Part shown: piece by piece, positions 25,901 to 33,634 of the stretch
Numbering within the stretch: position 1 is the stretch's first letter
Layout of the letters: each line of letters begins with the position of its first letter
Assembly: GCF_031458235.1 (NCBI RefSeq)
Contig: NZ_JAVDYB010000001.1
Location: 2,625,001-2,689,000, forward strand
Length of the DNA: 64,000 nt
Direction: 5' to 3'
From: Catenuloplanes atrovinosus
GTDB taxonomy: Bacteria > Actinomycetota > Actinomycetes > Mycobacteriales > Micromonosporaceae
Made by a program: the position numbers and the translations under genes
The notes under the pieces: generated by a model
What the model was told of the DNA's origin: nothing
Database searches by the model: none
What the model saw: only the letters and a program-made list of their open reading frames with translations

Positions 25901-26084
25901 CGATCTGAACAACTTCGACCTGTCCGCCGACTACAGCGCCGTCGGGGCGACACTGCAGCTCACGGCGCGGGCGGATCTGTCCCGCGTGCCGGTGCGCACC
26001 TCCTCGGCATACGTGACGGCGGTCCGTTCCGCGCTGGACCGGCTGACCGCCGGCGGCGGCGATCTCGACAGCACCGTTCTGTGA
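22998..26084 (+). CDS. NRPS module A-PCP-C, threonine-like specificity code
   Basis: A 1028-residue NRPS. The A domain (about 15-510) has YTSGSTG (~160), NMYGITE (~302), KIRGHRIEPG (~418) and NGKID (~497). The binding-pocket residues that I read off are D-F-W-S-V-G-M-I-H-K, closest to the Thr code DFWNIGMVHK. The PCP has FFDIGGDSLLAIR with Ser ~555. The C domain (~635-1028) has an intact HHAVLDG at ~742. The order A-PCP-C without a leading C suggests a start module whose C domain joins the Thr unit to a partner carrier, such as the next gene. GGAGGAG lies 10 bases before the ATG. Confidence 0.88.
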   Translation: MGNVPGKPDVSRVYARFVQAAEAGPDRPAVIEASGATTTYGELAAAARQVGASLAAAGFRPGDRAAVVWTVGLPTVAAILGVLDAGGTYVPIDPDAPDGRWDFLLADAAPVAVLTSAPAHSARIRAIRPHAKSVSTVRDLELFTTDAAPADGDVDGCYLIYTSGSTGVPKGVVITHHNLQATLDAGCAVINAGVNDRWSVFHSFSFDFSVWELFGPLVTGGAAVLVPPSARRDPALFKELLDRTAVTVLSQTPGAFRGLVGHYADATAGSLRVVVFGGERLDPAVLAPWFARHGDETPELINMYGITECTIHVTYRRIRVGDAARPVSPIGRPFPHLTVHLLDPDGTAITAPGVVGELYVSGAGVASGYLNRAPETAAAFVPDTFPGGARRMYRTGDLARWDERGELLYEGRRDRQLKIRGHRIEPGEIQAALATLGYSDTLATVGTDEAGHARLVVYVVTEESGVERAILGQLRDTLPGYLVPSRIVLIRGLPLTPNGKIDEAALPEAFPAAAAPAEASPAGDPREALLRDVWTDVLGVDGIEGDDDFFDIGGDSLLAIRVVAAVTTGGYPMTVEDLYRGRTLTAVAAGLVAADPVAGAEAGPAPVTRLPATRTQQGILFEARVHRARALYHDFASLLVEARWDAARLRRALRTTTARQPTLRTAFESTATGMYQTVTPEVDVECTVVDLRTDDPRGADPLRRLWMDAERRRGFVMSRPPLFRAQAVVLSDDVFRLTLSFHHAVLDGWSVGLVAGELVRAYLDDTDPASHAPASPTLMSVYAEAEEAACRSDVTIAYWRDYLTGLTRADFARVPDVGAPGEVVIMPFATGDLAAIRAIARSSRTSVKNVLLTVHLVALAAVCSVGPAVSSAVVTSARPAIPGADTVAGLFLTTLPVTLRVASATWRDALRAVGDREVAHLPHRRFPAAEMARLAPDAVPNTLFNFTDFHHLSPRDGRRLPVLDYVETDLNNFDLSADYSAVGATLQLTARADLSRVPVRTSSAYVTAVRSALDRLTAGGGDLDSTVL

Positions 26085-26094
26085 GGAAGTGATC

Positions 26095-26325
26095 GTGAAT
26101 CACAAGGAAATCGTGCACTCGACCGTCGCCCGTACCCTCGGCGTTCCGGCGGTGGACGGCAGCGCGAGCTTCTTCGATTTGGGCGGCGACTCGCTCAGCG
26201 CGCTGCGGGTCATCACCCTGCTCGAGCAGCAGCTCGGCCACACGCTCGACATCGTCGACCTGCTGACCGCTCCCACGCTGGACGACTACGCCGCCGACCT
26301 TCCCGCGGCGGCCGGCCATGCCTGA
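26095..26325 (+). CDS. Free-standing peptidyl carrier protein
   Basis: A 76-residue carrier with SFFDLGGDSLSALRVITLLEQ; the phosphopantetheine Ser is about residue 31. GAGGA seven bases upstream supports the GTG at 26095; a GTG at 26089 would sit inside the ribosome site. It follows the NRPS gene by ten bases, and its last codons overlap the free A-domain gene. It is therefore the probable in-trans partner loaded by that A domain and used by the upstream C domain. Confidence 0.9.
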   Translation: MNHKEIVHSTVARTLGVPAVDGSASFFDLGGDSLSALRVITLLEQQLGHTLDIVDLLTAPTLDDYAADLPAAAGHA

Positions 26326-27727
26326 CACCGTCTGGGAGGCGTTCCGCGCGCACGGCCGGAGCCGGCCCGACCGGTGCGCGGTCCGCACGGACGGCTCCAT
26401 GATCTCCTACCGGGAGCTGGCACGGCGCGTCGAGTCGCTGATCGCCGGCCTGCCGGCCGTACCCGCCGGCGGAGCGGTCGGCGTGCTCACCGACGATCCC
26501 TTCGTCGCGCTGCAGGCGTTCCTCGCCGCCAGCGCGATCGGATGCGTCTTCGTCCCGCTGGGCACCGATCATCCGGAAGCGCGCCGGCAGCAGATCCTCG
26601 ACGACGTGGACGCGCACGTCGTCCTCACCGGTGACCATGACGGCAAGGTCGTGGTACGCGACATCCGGTCCGCCGCGCGGCCCGCCGGTCGCTTCGACAA
26701 CGTCGCCTACGTGTACTTCACGTCGGGCTCGACCGGGCGCCCGAAGGGAGTCATGATCTCCGTCGCCGCGCTGAGCGAGCGCCTCGCCGGCCTGGCGCGG
26801 TGGCCCGGGCTGAACGAGGACGACGCCATCCTCGCGCTGACCCATCCGACCTTCGACATCTTCATCGCGGAGACCCTGCTCCCGCTGACCGTGGGGGCCG
26901 GCATCGTGACCTCGAGGTGGCGATCGCGCTCGGACATCCGAGGGATCGCCGACGTGGTCGCACGTGCCCGGCCCACCGTCGTCCAGGCCACCCCGAGCTG
27001 GTGGCGGCTCGCGCTCGGAGCCGGCCTGCAACCGCGCGGGGAGCGGATCTGGTGCGGCGGGGAGGCGATGTCCCCGGCGCTCGCCCGGCGGCTGCTCGCC
27101 GGTTCGCCGCGGGTCTTCAACGTGTACGGCCCGACCGAGGCGACGATCTGGTGCTCCGCGGCGGAGATCACCGATCCGGACACCATCAGACTCGGCCGGC
27201 CCGTTCCCGGCGTACGGCTGGAGGTGGACGGCGAGGACGGCGAGGGTGAACTCGTCATCCACGGCTCGGGCCTGGCCGACGGGTACGTCGACCGGCCCGA
27301 GGAGACGGCACGGGCCTTCCGCACCGACGATACCGGCCGGGTCGTCGCATACCGCTCGGGCGACCGCGTGCTTCGCCTCGGCGACGGTTCACTGGAGTTC
27401 CGCGGCCGGCTCGACCGGCAGGTCAAGGTGCGCGGTAACCGCCTGGAACTCGGGGAGGTGGAGAGCTTCCTGGAAGGGCATCCGCAGGTGATCGAATGCG
27501 CCGTGGAGGTGGCGGCCGACGAGTCCGGGGAGTCGCTCTCGCTGGTCGCCTTCATCGTCGCGCGAGGGGAGGTCAGCGCCGTGGAACTGCGTCGGTGGCT
27601 ACGGGAGCGGCTGCCGGACGGACACGTGCCCGCGCACATCCGGTTCACCGGTGCCATGCCGCGCACCACCGCGGGAAAGCTCGACCGGATCGCGCTGGGC
27701 GCTCAGGCGAACCAGTTCATCTCCTGA
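26318..27727 (+). CDS. Free-standing NRPS adenylation domain, glycine-like code
   Basis: A 469-residue amino-acid-activating enzyme: YFTSGSTGRPKGV (~131), NVYGPTEATIW (~268), YRSGDRV, GRLDRQVKVRGNRLELGEVE and AGKLDR near the end with the catalytic Lys. Pocket residues read as D-I-A-Q-W-G-V-I-W-K, nearest to the Gly code DILQLGLIWK, so a small amino acid is likely. This is a by-eye assignment. It overlaps the carrier gene by eight bases, which suggests it loads that carrier. Its 3' end overlaps the convergent DUF2332 gene by 25 bases. Confidence 0.87.
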   Translation: MPDTVWEAFRAHGRSRPDRCAVRTDGSMISYRELARRVESLIAGLPAVPAGGAVGVLTDDPFVALQAFLAASAIGCVFVPLGTDHPEARRQQILDDVDAHVVLTGDHDGKVVVRDIRSAARPAGRFDNVAYVYFTSGSTGRPKGVMISVAALSERLAGLARWPGLNEDDAILALTHPTFDIFIAETLLPLTVGAGIVTSRWRSRSDIRGIADVVARARPTVVQATPSWWRLALGAGLQPRGERIWCGGEAMSPALARRLLAGSPRVFNVYGPTEATIWCSAAEITDPDTIRLGRPVPGVRLEVDGEDGEGELVIHGSGLADGYVDRPEETARAFRTDDTGRVVAYRSGDRVLRLGDGSLEFRGRLDRQVKVRGNRLELGEVESFLEGHPQVIECAVEVAADESGESLSLVAFIVARGEVSAVELRRWLRERLPDGHVPAHIRFTGAMPRTTAGKLDRIALGAQANQFIS

Positions 27728-28638
27728 CCATGGCCGAGCGTCCAGGCGAGCGGGCGGCCGTCCAGCGACAGGACGTTGTAGAGCGTGTCGCCCGGCGGCG
27801 GCGGGAGCTCGGGGAAGGGGACCACGTCCGGGGCCTCCACCGAGATCCAGTGACCGGGCAACTCGCCCACCATGGCCAGGAACCGGTTCCGCCGCTCGAC
27901 CGGCACCTGGTAGAGCACCGAGGTGTGGAAGACGACCAGTGTCGCGTCCGACGGCGCCCGGGCGGCCAGGTCGCGCAGATCGTCCACCAGGTCGCCGCGG
28001 ACCAGCAACGGCGGATCCGCGGCGACGATCGCGGCCGCGGATTTCAGCCGCTGCCGGCGATTGCGTTGTTCCGGCCAGATCAACGCGTCCAGCCAGGCGA
28101 CGTCGGACTCGTCGGTCACGTCGAGCGGGTTCAGGTCGAGGCCGGCACGCCAGACGACCTCCGGCAGCCGATCGGGCGGGGCGGTGCCGGTGAGCGCGCA
28201 ATCGAGCACCGGGTGACCGTCGCCGACCGGGTGGTCGCCGTAGCGGTACGCGTACCTGTCCGGGTACAGCCCGAGCCCGGCGGCCGCGCCGACCTCCAGC
28301 AGGGCCAGCGGCTGCGGCAGCGAGGCCAGCACCGGCAGCAGCAGCGCGCAGCGGCCGGCCTCGTTGGTCTGCGTGGCCCGGCTGCGCAACTCGGCCTCCA
28401 CCGCCGGCCAGTGCGCGACCGTGAACGCGCGGAACGCCTCCGGATCGTCGACCGGCCCGCCGAGCAGCCGCACCACCGCCAGCAGCAGGTTCGGCTGCCG
28501 TTTCGGCGAGGGCACCCGCTCGAGCAGGGCGAGCAGCTCGGTGTCTCGCGAGATGGCGAGCGACAGTCGCTCGTACGTCGGCGATCCGGGGTGAGCTTCC
28601 CGGGTGGCGAAATCGGAATACAGGGCGGCAACCGGCAC
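27703..28638 (-). CDS. DUF2332 family protein
   Basis: A 311-residue protein with the LLGGPVDDPEAFRAFTVAHWPAVEAELR region and the LLEVGAAAGLGLYPDRYAYRYG motif typical of DUF2332. The latter looks like the glycine-rich SAM-binding loop of a methyltransferase, as does LVVFHTSVLYQVP further on. The biochemical role of the family is unknown to me. It is encoded opposite to its neighbours, and overlaps the A-domain gene end by 25 bases. It could be a tailoring enzyme or an unrelated gene caught between cluster genes. Confidence 0.75.
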   Translation of the reverse strand: MPVAALYSDFATREAHPGSPTYERLSLAISRDTELLALLERVPSPKRQPNLLLAVVRLLGGPVDDPEAFRAFTVAHWPAVEAELRSRATQTNEAGRCALLLPVLASLPQPLALLEVGAAAGLGLYPDRYAYRYGDHPVGDGHPVLDCALTGTAPPDRLPEVVWRAGLDLNPLDVTDESDVAWLDALIWPEQRNRRQRLKSAAAIVAADPPLLVRGDLVDDLRDLAARAPSDATLVVFHTSVLYQVPVERRNRFLAMVGELPGHWISVEAPDVVPFPELPPPPGDTLYNVLSLDGRPLAWTLGHGQEMNWFA

Positions 28639-28693
28639 GAAGCGATGCTCTCATAGCCCGGCGCCGGTGCGAGGCAGGGGAAGGGGTGAACCG

Positions 28694-29926
28694 GTGACGC
28701 TGTGGCATCCCGGTGCGCGTGTCATCGACGCGGAGACCGGGGAGTCCGTGACGCCCGGGCTGATCGACGCCGCGGCGGCTGAGCTCACCGCGAACGGCGA
28801 CCGCGTTCCGGTGTTCCTGCCGATGCCGTCGACCGTGCCGGCGGTGGCCCGCTATCTGGCCGCCCTGCGGCTCGGCCGGCCGGTGGTGCTGCTCGATCCG
28901 GATGCCCGCCACCCCGGGCTGGCCGAGCGCTACACCGTTGATCGGGTGCACCCGGAGCTGGCGCTGCTGCTCACCACCAGCGGCTCCACCGGGGACCCGA
29001 AGCTGGTCCGGCTGTCCCGCTCCGCGGTGCTGGCCAACGCTGAGCAGGTGGCGGGCAGCCTCGGGATCACCGGGGACGACGTCGCCGTCACGACGTTGCC
29101 GCTGTTCTACTCGTACGGGCTGTCGGTGCTGCACTCGCACCTGCTGCGTGGCGCGACGGTGGTGCTGGAACGGACCGGCATCATGCAGCGGACCTTCTGG
29201 AACGCGGTCCGCGCGCACCGGGTGACCTCGTTGGCGTTCGTACCGTACCAGTACGAGATGCTGCGCAGGCTGGGCTTCGATCCGGCCGAGCTGCCGTCGG
29301 TGCGGACCATCACGCAGGCCGGCGGCCGGCTCCGCACCGACCTGATCAGCGACTTCGCGCAGCGGATGGCGGCGGTCGGCGGCCGGATGTTCGTGATGTA
29401 CGGCCAGACCGAGGCGGCGCCGCGGATGGCCACGCTTCCCCCTGACCGGCTCGTGGACAAGCTCGGCTCGGTCGGACTGGCGGTGCCGGGTGGCGCGTTC
29501 ACCGTCGAGAAGGGTGAGGTGGTCTACCGCGGACCCAACGTGATGATGGGGTACGCGCACAGCGGTGCCGACCTGGCCAAGGGGGACGAACTGGGCGGCG
29601 TGCTGCACACCGGCGATCTGGGCCGGCTCGACGACGAGGGCTTCCTGTTCCTCACCGGACGGATCACGCGGATGGGCAAGGTGTTCGGCGTCCGGATCAA
29701 CCTGGATGACGTCGAACGGCACTTCCCGGTCGCCGCGGTGGCCGGCGACGACAGGCTGCACGTCTTCGCCGAGGCGACCTCCGCCGACGAGGCCCGCAGG
29801 CTGCGCGCCACCATCGCCGAATGGCTGGGCACCCACTTCACCGGGGTGGACGTGCGCCCGATCGACGCGCTGCCGCTGCTGCCGAACGGCAAGACCGACT
29901 ACCGGGCGCTGGAGGCGTCGCTGTGA
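28694..29926 (+). CDS. AMP-dependent acyl/amino acid ligase
   Basis: A 410-residue adenylate-forming enzyme, shorter than usual because the N-terminal lobe is reduced. It has LLLTTSGSTGDPKLVRLS, TLPLFYSYGLSVLHSHLL, FVMYGQTEAAPRM, LHTGDLGRLDDEGFLFLTGRI and a C-terminal LPNGKTDY with the catalytic Lys. The GTG at 28694 follows AAGGGG. It should activate a carboxylic acid and load it onto CoA or one of the free carriers. The acid is unknown; the ANL motifs resemble fatty-acyl or aryl ligases more than A domains. It diverges from the DUF2332 gene. Confidence 0.83.
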   Translation: MTLWHPGARVIDAETGESVTPGLIDAAAAELTANGDRVPVFLPMPSTVPAVARYLAALRLGRPVVLLDPDARHPGLAERYTVDRVHPELALLLTTSGSTGDPKLVRLSRSAVLANAEQVAGSLGITGDDVAVTTLPLFYSYGLSVLHSHLLRGATVVLERTGIMQRTFWNAVRAHRVTSLAFVPYQYEMLRRLGFDPAELPSVRTITQAGGRLRTDLISDFAQRMAAVGGRMFVMYGQTEAAPRMATLPPDRLVDKLGSVGLAVPGGAFTVEKGEVVYRGPNVMMGYAHSGADLAKGDELGGVLHTGDLGRLDDEGFLFLTGRITRMGKVFGVRINLDDVERHFPVAAVAGDDRLHVFAEATSADEARRLRATIAEWLGTHFTGVDVRPIDALPLLPNGKTDYRALEASL

Positions 29927-30933
29927 GCGGCGCCGACACCGCGGAGCACGGTCATGGCGTGGTGCAGGTCGTCCTCGGTGTCCGGCACGTCCAAGATGAT
30001 CGTCTCAGCGCCCATGTCCCGATAGGCGGCGACAAGACGGGTGACCTCCGCGTAACTGCCCACCAGATAAGGGCAGAACGTTTTGTATGTTCGGAAGGGG
30101 TGCAGCCAATATGTGTCCGCCGAGGGTTCCGTCGAACGCGCGTCATCGGAAAGGGCCGCATGCCACTTCGAATCCGACAGTCGCTGTGCCAGCCTGTGCA
30201 TCCGGCGGCCGGCAGGGTCGGCGGGAAAGCGTGAGACGGCGGTTTTCCAGGCCTCCGCGGAGGTTTCCCTGGCGATGATGCCGATCCGTATGCCCACGGC
30301 ATGCGCCGACTCTCTCCACGCGTTTCCGACATCGTCCGGGTGCGCGGGATAGGTCAGGCGCGTGGCATCCAGGCTGTCCGTCACCTCCCGGCTCGCCGGC
30401 GAGTTCCCGGAAACGAATAGGCGGGGTGCCAGAGCGGGTGGTAGAGGGGGATGGAAGGTCGCCTTGTCCACGCGGTAGTGGTCGCCGTGAAAAATGGTCG
30501 GCGATTGCGTCGAGAGAAGGTCACGGATGATGAGGGCGAACTCCCGCAGCCGTCGGTATCTGCCGTCGTGATCCTCCCGCAGGGGATCGCCCAGTTCGGC
30601 GAGATGCTTGGCGAAACCTCCGGTGATGAGGTTCAGGTCGACCTGGCGCTCATGCAACCAGGCCAACGAGGCGACGGCCTTGGCGACCGCGTACGGGTGT
30701 GTGTAGACCGGCTGCACGGCGACCATCGGCACCAGGGTGTCGGTGCGCTCGATCACCGTCTGGGCGGTGAGCCACACGTCGGTGAGGGAGTTGTCGGCGT
30801 ACACCAGGAACCCCCGGCAGCCGGCCGCCTCCGTCCATCGCGACACGTCCCGCAGGCGCGTCAGGTACTGCTTCGGAGAGTCCACGGTGGAGGCCGGGCA
30901 GGTCGTGTAAACGGTGAACGGCGACCCGGTCAT
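29899..30933 (-). CDS. LLM-class flavin-dependent monooxygenase
   Basis: A 344-residue luciferase-like TIM-barrel enzyme close to the alkanesulfonate monooxygenase branch. It has RWTEAAGCRGFLVYADNS, PMVAVQPVYTHPYAVAKAVASLAWLHERQVDLNLITGG, RYRRLREFALIIRDLL and PRLFVSGNSPAS. These use reduced FMN to hydroxylate or cleave substrates. It is preceded by a free carrier gene in the same direction, so the substrate may be carrier-bound. Its end overlaps the convergent ligase gene by 28 bases. It looks like the last enzyme of the cluster's right arm. Confidence 0.87.
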   Translation of the reverse strand: MTGSPFTVYTTCPASTVDSPKQYLTRLRDVSRWTEAAGCRGFLVYADNSLTDVWLTAQTVIERTDTLVPMVAVQPVYTHPYAVAKAVASLAWLHERQVDLNLITGGFAKHLAELGDPLREDHDGRYRRLREFALIIRDLLSTQSPTIFHGDHYRVDKATFHPPLPPALAPRLFVSGNSPASREVTDSLDATRLTYPAHPDDVGNAWRESAHAVGIRIGIIARETSAEAWKTAVSRFPADPAGRRMHRLAQRLSDSKWHAALSDDARSTEPSADTYWLHPFRTYKTFCPYLVGSYAEVTRLVAAYRDMGAETIILDVPDTEDDLHHAMTVLRGVGAAHSDASSAR

Positions 30934-31044
30934 GTGCCGGCCACCGCATCCCCTGCCGCTTCTGCCGCCAGTTCCGGTTTGGCGTATCGGGGCACACCGC
31001 CTCCTGTTGTCTGCCGTACCGAGAAAGTGCTGACCGACCCGGTC

Positions 31045-31302
31045 TCAGGTCTGCCGGAGCCGGGACAGATAGGCCTCGGAACAGCCCGCGAGAACCTCAC
31101 TCAATCGCCCGTCGAAGAAAAGGCTTTCCACCGGAAATTCGATGCCGAGTCGGGCTTCCACTCGTTCGATGAGTTCGACTGCCAGGACCGAGTCGCCGCC
31201 GAGGGCGAAGAAGTCGTCTTCCGGCCGGACGGTGTCTACGCCGAGGAGCGCGCGCCATTCTCGATGCACCGCTTCCGTGACGTCGGTATCCTGTTCAGGC
31301 AT
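31045..31302 (-). CDS. Free-standing peptidyl carrier protein
   Basis: An 85-residue carrier protein, DDFFALGGDSVLAVELIERVE, with the attachment Ser near residue 37. GAGGAA precedes the ATG at 31302. It is read in the same direction as the LLM monooxygenase gene 110 bases downstream and has its own good promoter. It is the fourth free carrier of the cluster, and probably presents a substrate to the monooxygenase. Confidence 0.9.
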   Translation of the reverse strand: MPEQDTDVTEAVHREWRALLGVDTVRPEDDFFALGGDSVLAVELIERVEARLGIEFPVESLFFDGRLSEVLAGCSEAYLSRLRQT

Positions 31303-31357
31303 CTTCGATTCCTCGGCGAGCTGTCCGGTCAGGATCGACCTCCGACGCGACAAGGAA

Positions 31358-31386
31358 ATCCTCGATCGGATACCGCCGCATGTCAA
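31358..31386 (-). promoter_or_regulatory. Sigma70-type promoter for the carrier-LLM unit
   Basis: On the minus strand TTGACA (31381-31386, a perfect -35) and GAGGAT (31358-31363, five of six to TAGGAT) are 17 bases apart. This places the transcript start about 50 bases before the carrier gene at 31302. The rest of the 31303-31571 gap holds nothing else that I can support. Confidence 0.6.
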
Positions 31387-31571
31387 GAACGTTTCGCTAT
31401 CCGGGCCGTATCCCGGGGTGAACCGGTTACCGGAGCCGCGCGCGTTCCACGGTTGGTCATGCTCGGACACGTATTGACGGGAGTCGGTGACGGACCGGCC
31501 CGGCCCGGGCGCCCACGTCGCCGCGTCCACGGCTGGACGGCAACATCGAGCCCGCCGCGGCCGATGCGCTA

Positions 31572-32123
31572 CTAGTGTTGAGTCGCCGAGGTGAAGACGC
31601 GGGTCTGCGCGGTCACGGTCTCGGCGAACGTGAGGAGCCCGCGGCTGAGCCCGTCCGCGATCGACACGGCGGCCCGGGTGTGGCGTTCCGAGACCTCCTG
31701 CGCCCGCCGGACCACGGCGGCGGAGTCCGTCGAGTTCCGCGCCATGGCGGTGAGCCGGCTCGCGTCGAACCGGAACGCGGCGATCTGCTCGACCACGGCC
31801 CGCTCGGCGCGCCACAGCTGCCGGACCGTGTCGTGCAGGCCGTTGGAGAGCTGGCCGCACAGCGTGTCCGCGGCCGTGCACCCGCCGGGCAGCGGGGCCG
31901 TGTCCCGCTGGAAGTCCTCGCCGGTCGGCGCGGCCCACGCGGCGGCGAGCCGGGTGCGGGCGTCGATCAGCTCGCGGGCGGCCGACTCGGCGTGCGCGCC
32001 GCAGGCGGCGTACGCCGTGGCCATCCGGGTGAGCGTGCCGACGTCACCGGTGACCATCCGGCGTACGCGGGCCAGTTCCTCGTCGCACGTGCTCAGGATT
32101 CGCTTGACGTCGTCGGCCGCCAT
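31572..32123 (-). CDS. WXG100/DUF-type helical protein, function unknown
   Basis: A 183-residue, almost all-helical protein with many Ala, Arg and Glu, no signal peptide and no membrane segment. Its pattern (long helices, ARTRLAAAWAAPTGEDFQRD with a Trp in the middle) resembles the helical proteins found next to type VII secretion substrates. I do not recognise a named family. AGAGGAG precedes the ATG. It is divergent from the DUF1023 hydrolase gene 164 bases away, whose N-terminus is also WXG-like, so the two are probably functionally linked. Confidence 0.6.
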   Translation of the reverse strand: MAADDVKRILSTCDEELARVRRMVTGDVGTLTRMATAYAACGAHAESAARELIDARTRLAAAWAAPTGEDFQRDTAPLPGGCTAADTLCGQLSNGLHDTVRQLWRAERAVVEQIAAFRFDASRLTAMARNSTDSAAVVRRAQEVSERHTRAAVSIADGLSRGLLTFAETVTAQTRVFTSATQH

Positions 32124-32287
32124 CGCGCCGCTCCTCTCCCGGGATTGAGTCCTCCCGGACGCTACGGCGCGGCACGGCGGCACGGCACGATGCAACTACC
32201 CCGCCGGTGCGGGGTATTTCTGACCTGCCTGCGCCCTCGCCGGCCCCGATACGGTCGCGGCATCCGCCGGATCGGAGGGGAGGCGCG

Positions 32288-33634
32288 ATGTCCGTGAACC
32301 TGTACGCGGAGCCCGACGCCATGCTGCAGGGCGCGGGACGGCTCGCCGCCGCCGCGGCCGAGCTGGCACCGGCCGCGACGAAGCAGGCGATGGCCGGCAC
32401 GCCCGCCGGTGAGCAGTTCGGGCGGGTCCCCGGCTCGGTCGCCGCCACCGCGGCCTGCCGTGCCGCGTTCGACGTGCTCCAGCGGTTCCTGACCGAGACC
32501 GCGACACGCGTGGAACGACTCTCGGAGGCGGTACGGACCGTCTCCGGCCGCTACGGCCGGATGGACGCCCGCCTCCGGCAGCTCTACCACGAGCTGCTGA
32601 CCGAGTCGGACGGCCAGCGCCGGGACAACCTCGGGCTCGCGGTCGCCACCGCGCCGGCCACCGGCGCCGATCCGGCCGCGGTCGACGACTGGTGGCAGCG
32701 CCGGGACGCGGACGCCCGGGAGCGCATGGTGACCACGCACCCGGAGCTGATCGGCGCCCTGGACGGCGTGCCGATCGAGGCGCGCGACCGCGCGAACCGC
32801 GCGCTGCTGGAGAGGGCGCTGGCCGAGCAGCGGCAACTGCTCGCGGAGAAGAACGCGGGCGGATCCACGGCCGAGACGCTGGAGGTCGGCGGCAAGGTGG
32901 CGGCGCTGGAGGCCATCCAGCGGAGGCTGGCCGACCCGGGCACCCGGCTGCCCGCGTTCCTGGTCGCGCTCGACGCCGGCGGAGACGGTAGGACCATCAT
33001 CTCGGCCGGCAACCCGGACACCGCGTCCCGGTCGCTGACGTACGTGCCCGGCATGTACTCGAACCTGGCGTCGGCACCGACGATCTTCGATGACATCGAC
33101 GTGATCGCCGCGCGGGCGCCGCAGGGCACGGCGATGTCGCTGTGGCTGAACTACGACGCGCCGAACGGGTTGGACGAGGTGCAGCTGCGCACGCACGCGC
33201 AGGAGGCCGCGCCGCACCTGACCCGGTATCTGGACGGGTTGCGGATAACCCACCAGGGCGAGTCCGCTCCGTGGAACGTGTTGCTGGCACACAGCTACGG
33301 CACCACCACGGTGGGGGTCACGGGTGCGACGTTCGGGATCGACGTGGACCGGGCGCACCTGATGGGCTCGATCGGCACCACCGTGCCGTCCGTGCACGGG
33401 CTGCTGGGCGTCGACCCGGGAGACGTGACCGTGATGACCACCCCGAACGATGTGGCGCACCTGGTGCCGGGGTACCCCGGTTGGCACGGACCGGACCCGT
33501 CGCTGCCGGAGTGGAACGGCGTGGTCATTCCGCTGCCCTACGAGGGCGGCATGGTGGACAGCCACACGATGTATCTGAAGGACCCGCGCGTGCAGGACTT
33601 CATCCTCAAGCTGCTGGGCGGGGAGGGCCGGTAG
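32288..33634 (+). CDS. DUF1023 alpha/beta-hydrolase with WXG-like helical N-terminus
   Basis: A 448-residue protein. Residues 1-200 are helical, with a long repeat-poor Ala/Arg/Glu region like WXG100-type proteins. Residues ~210-448 are the DUF1023 hydrolase domain with YVPGMYSNLASAP and the nucleophile elbow LLAHSYGTTTVGV. A PNDVAHLVPG segment follows, with an Asp, and GGMVDSHTMY near the end carries the probable catalytic His. The substrate is unknown; the family is common in actinomycetes and often near ESX-type genes. GAGGGGAGG precedes the ATG. It ends directly against the convergent glycoside hydrolase gene. Confidence 0.82.
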   Translation: MSVNLYAEPDAMLQGAGRLAAAAAELAPAATKQAMAGTPAGEQFGRVPGSVAATAACRAAFDVLQRFLTETATRVERLSEAVRTVSGRYGRMDARLRQLYHELLTESDGQRRDNLGLAVATAPATGADPAAVDDWWQRRDADARERMVTTHPELIGALDGVPIEARDRANRALLERALAEQRQLLAEKNAGGSTAETLEVGGKVAALEAIQRRLADPGTRLPAFLVALDAGGDGRTIISAGNPDTASRSLTYVPGMYSNLASAPTIFDDIDVIAARAPQGTAMSLWLNYDAPNGLDEVQLRTHAQEAAPHLTRYLDGLRITHQGESAPWNVLLAHSYGTTTVGVTGATFGIDVDRAHLMGSIGTTVPSVHGLLGVDPGDVTVMTTPNDVAHLVPGYPGWHGPDPSLPEWNGVVIPLPYEGGMVDSHTMYLKDPRVQDFILKLLGGEGR

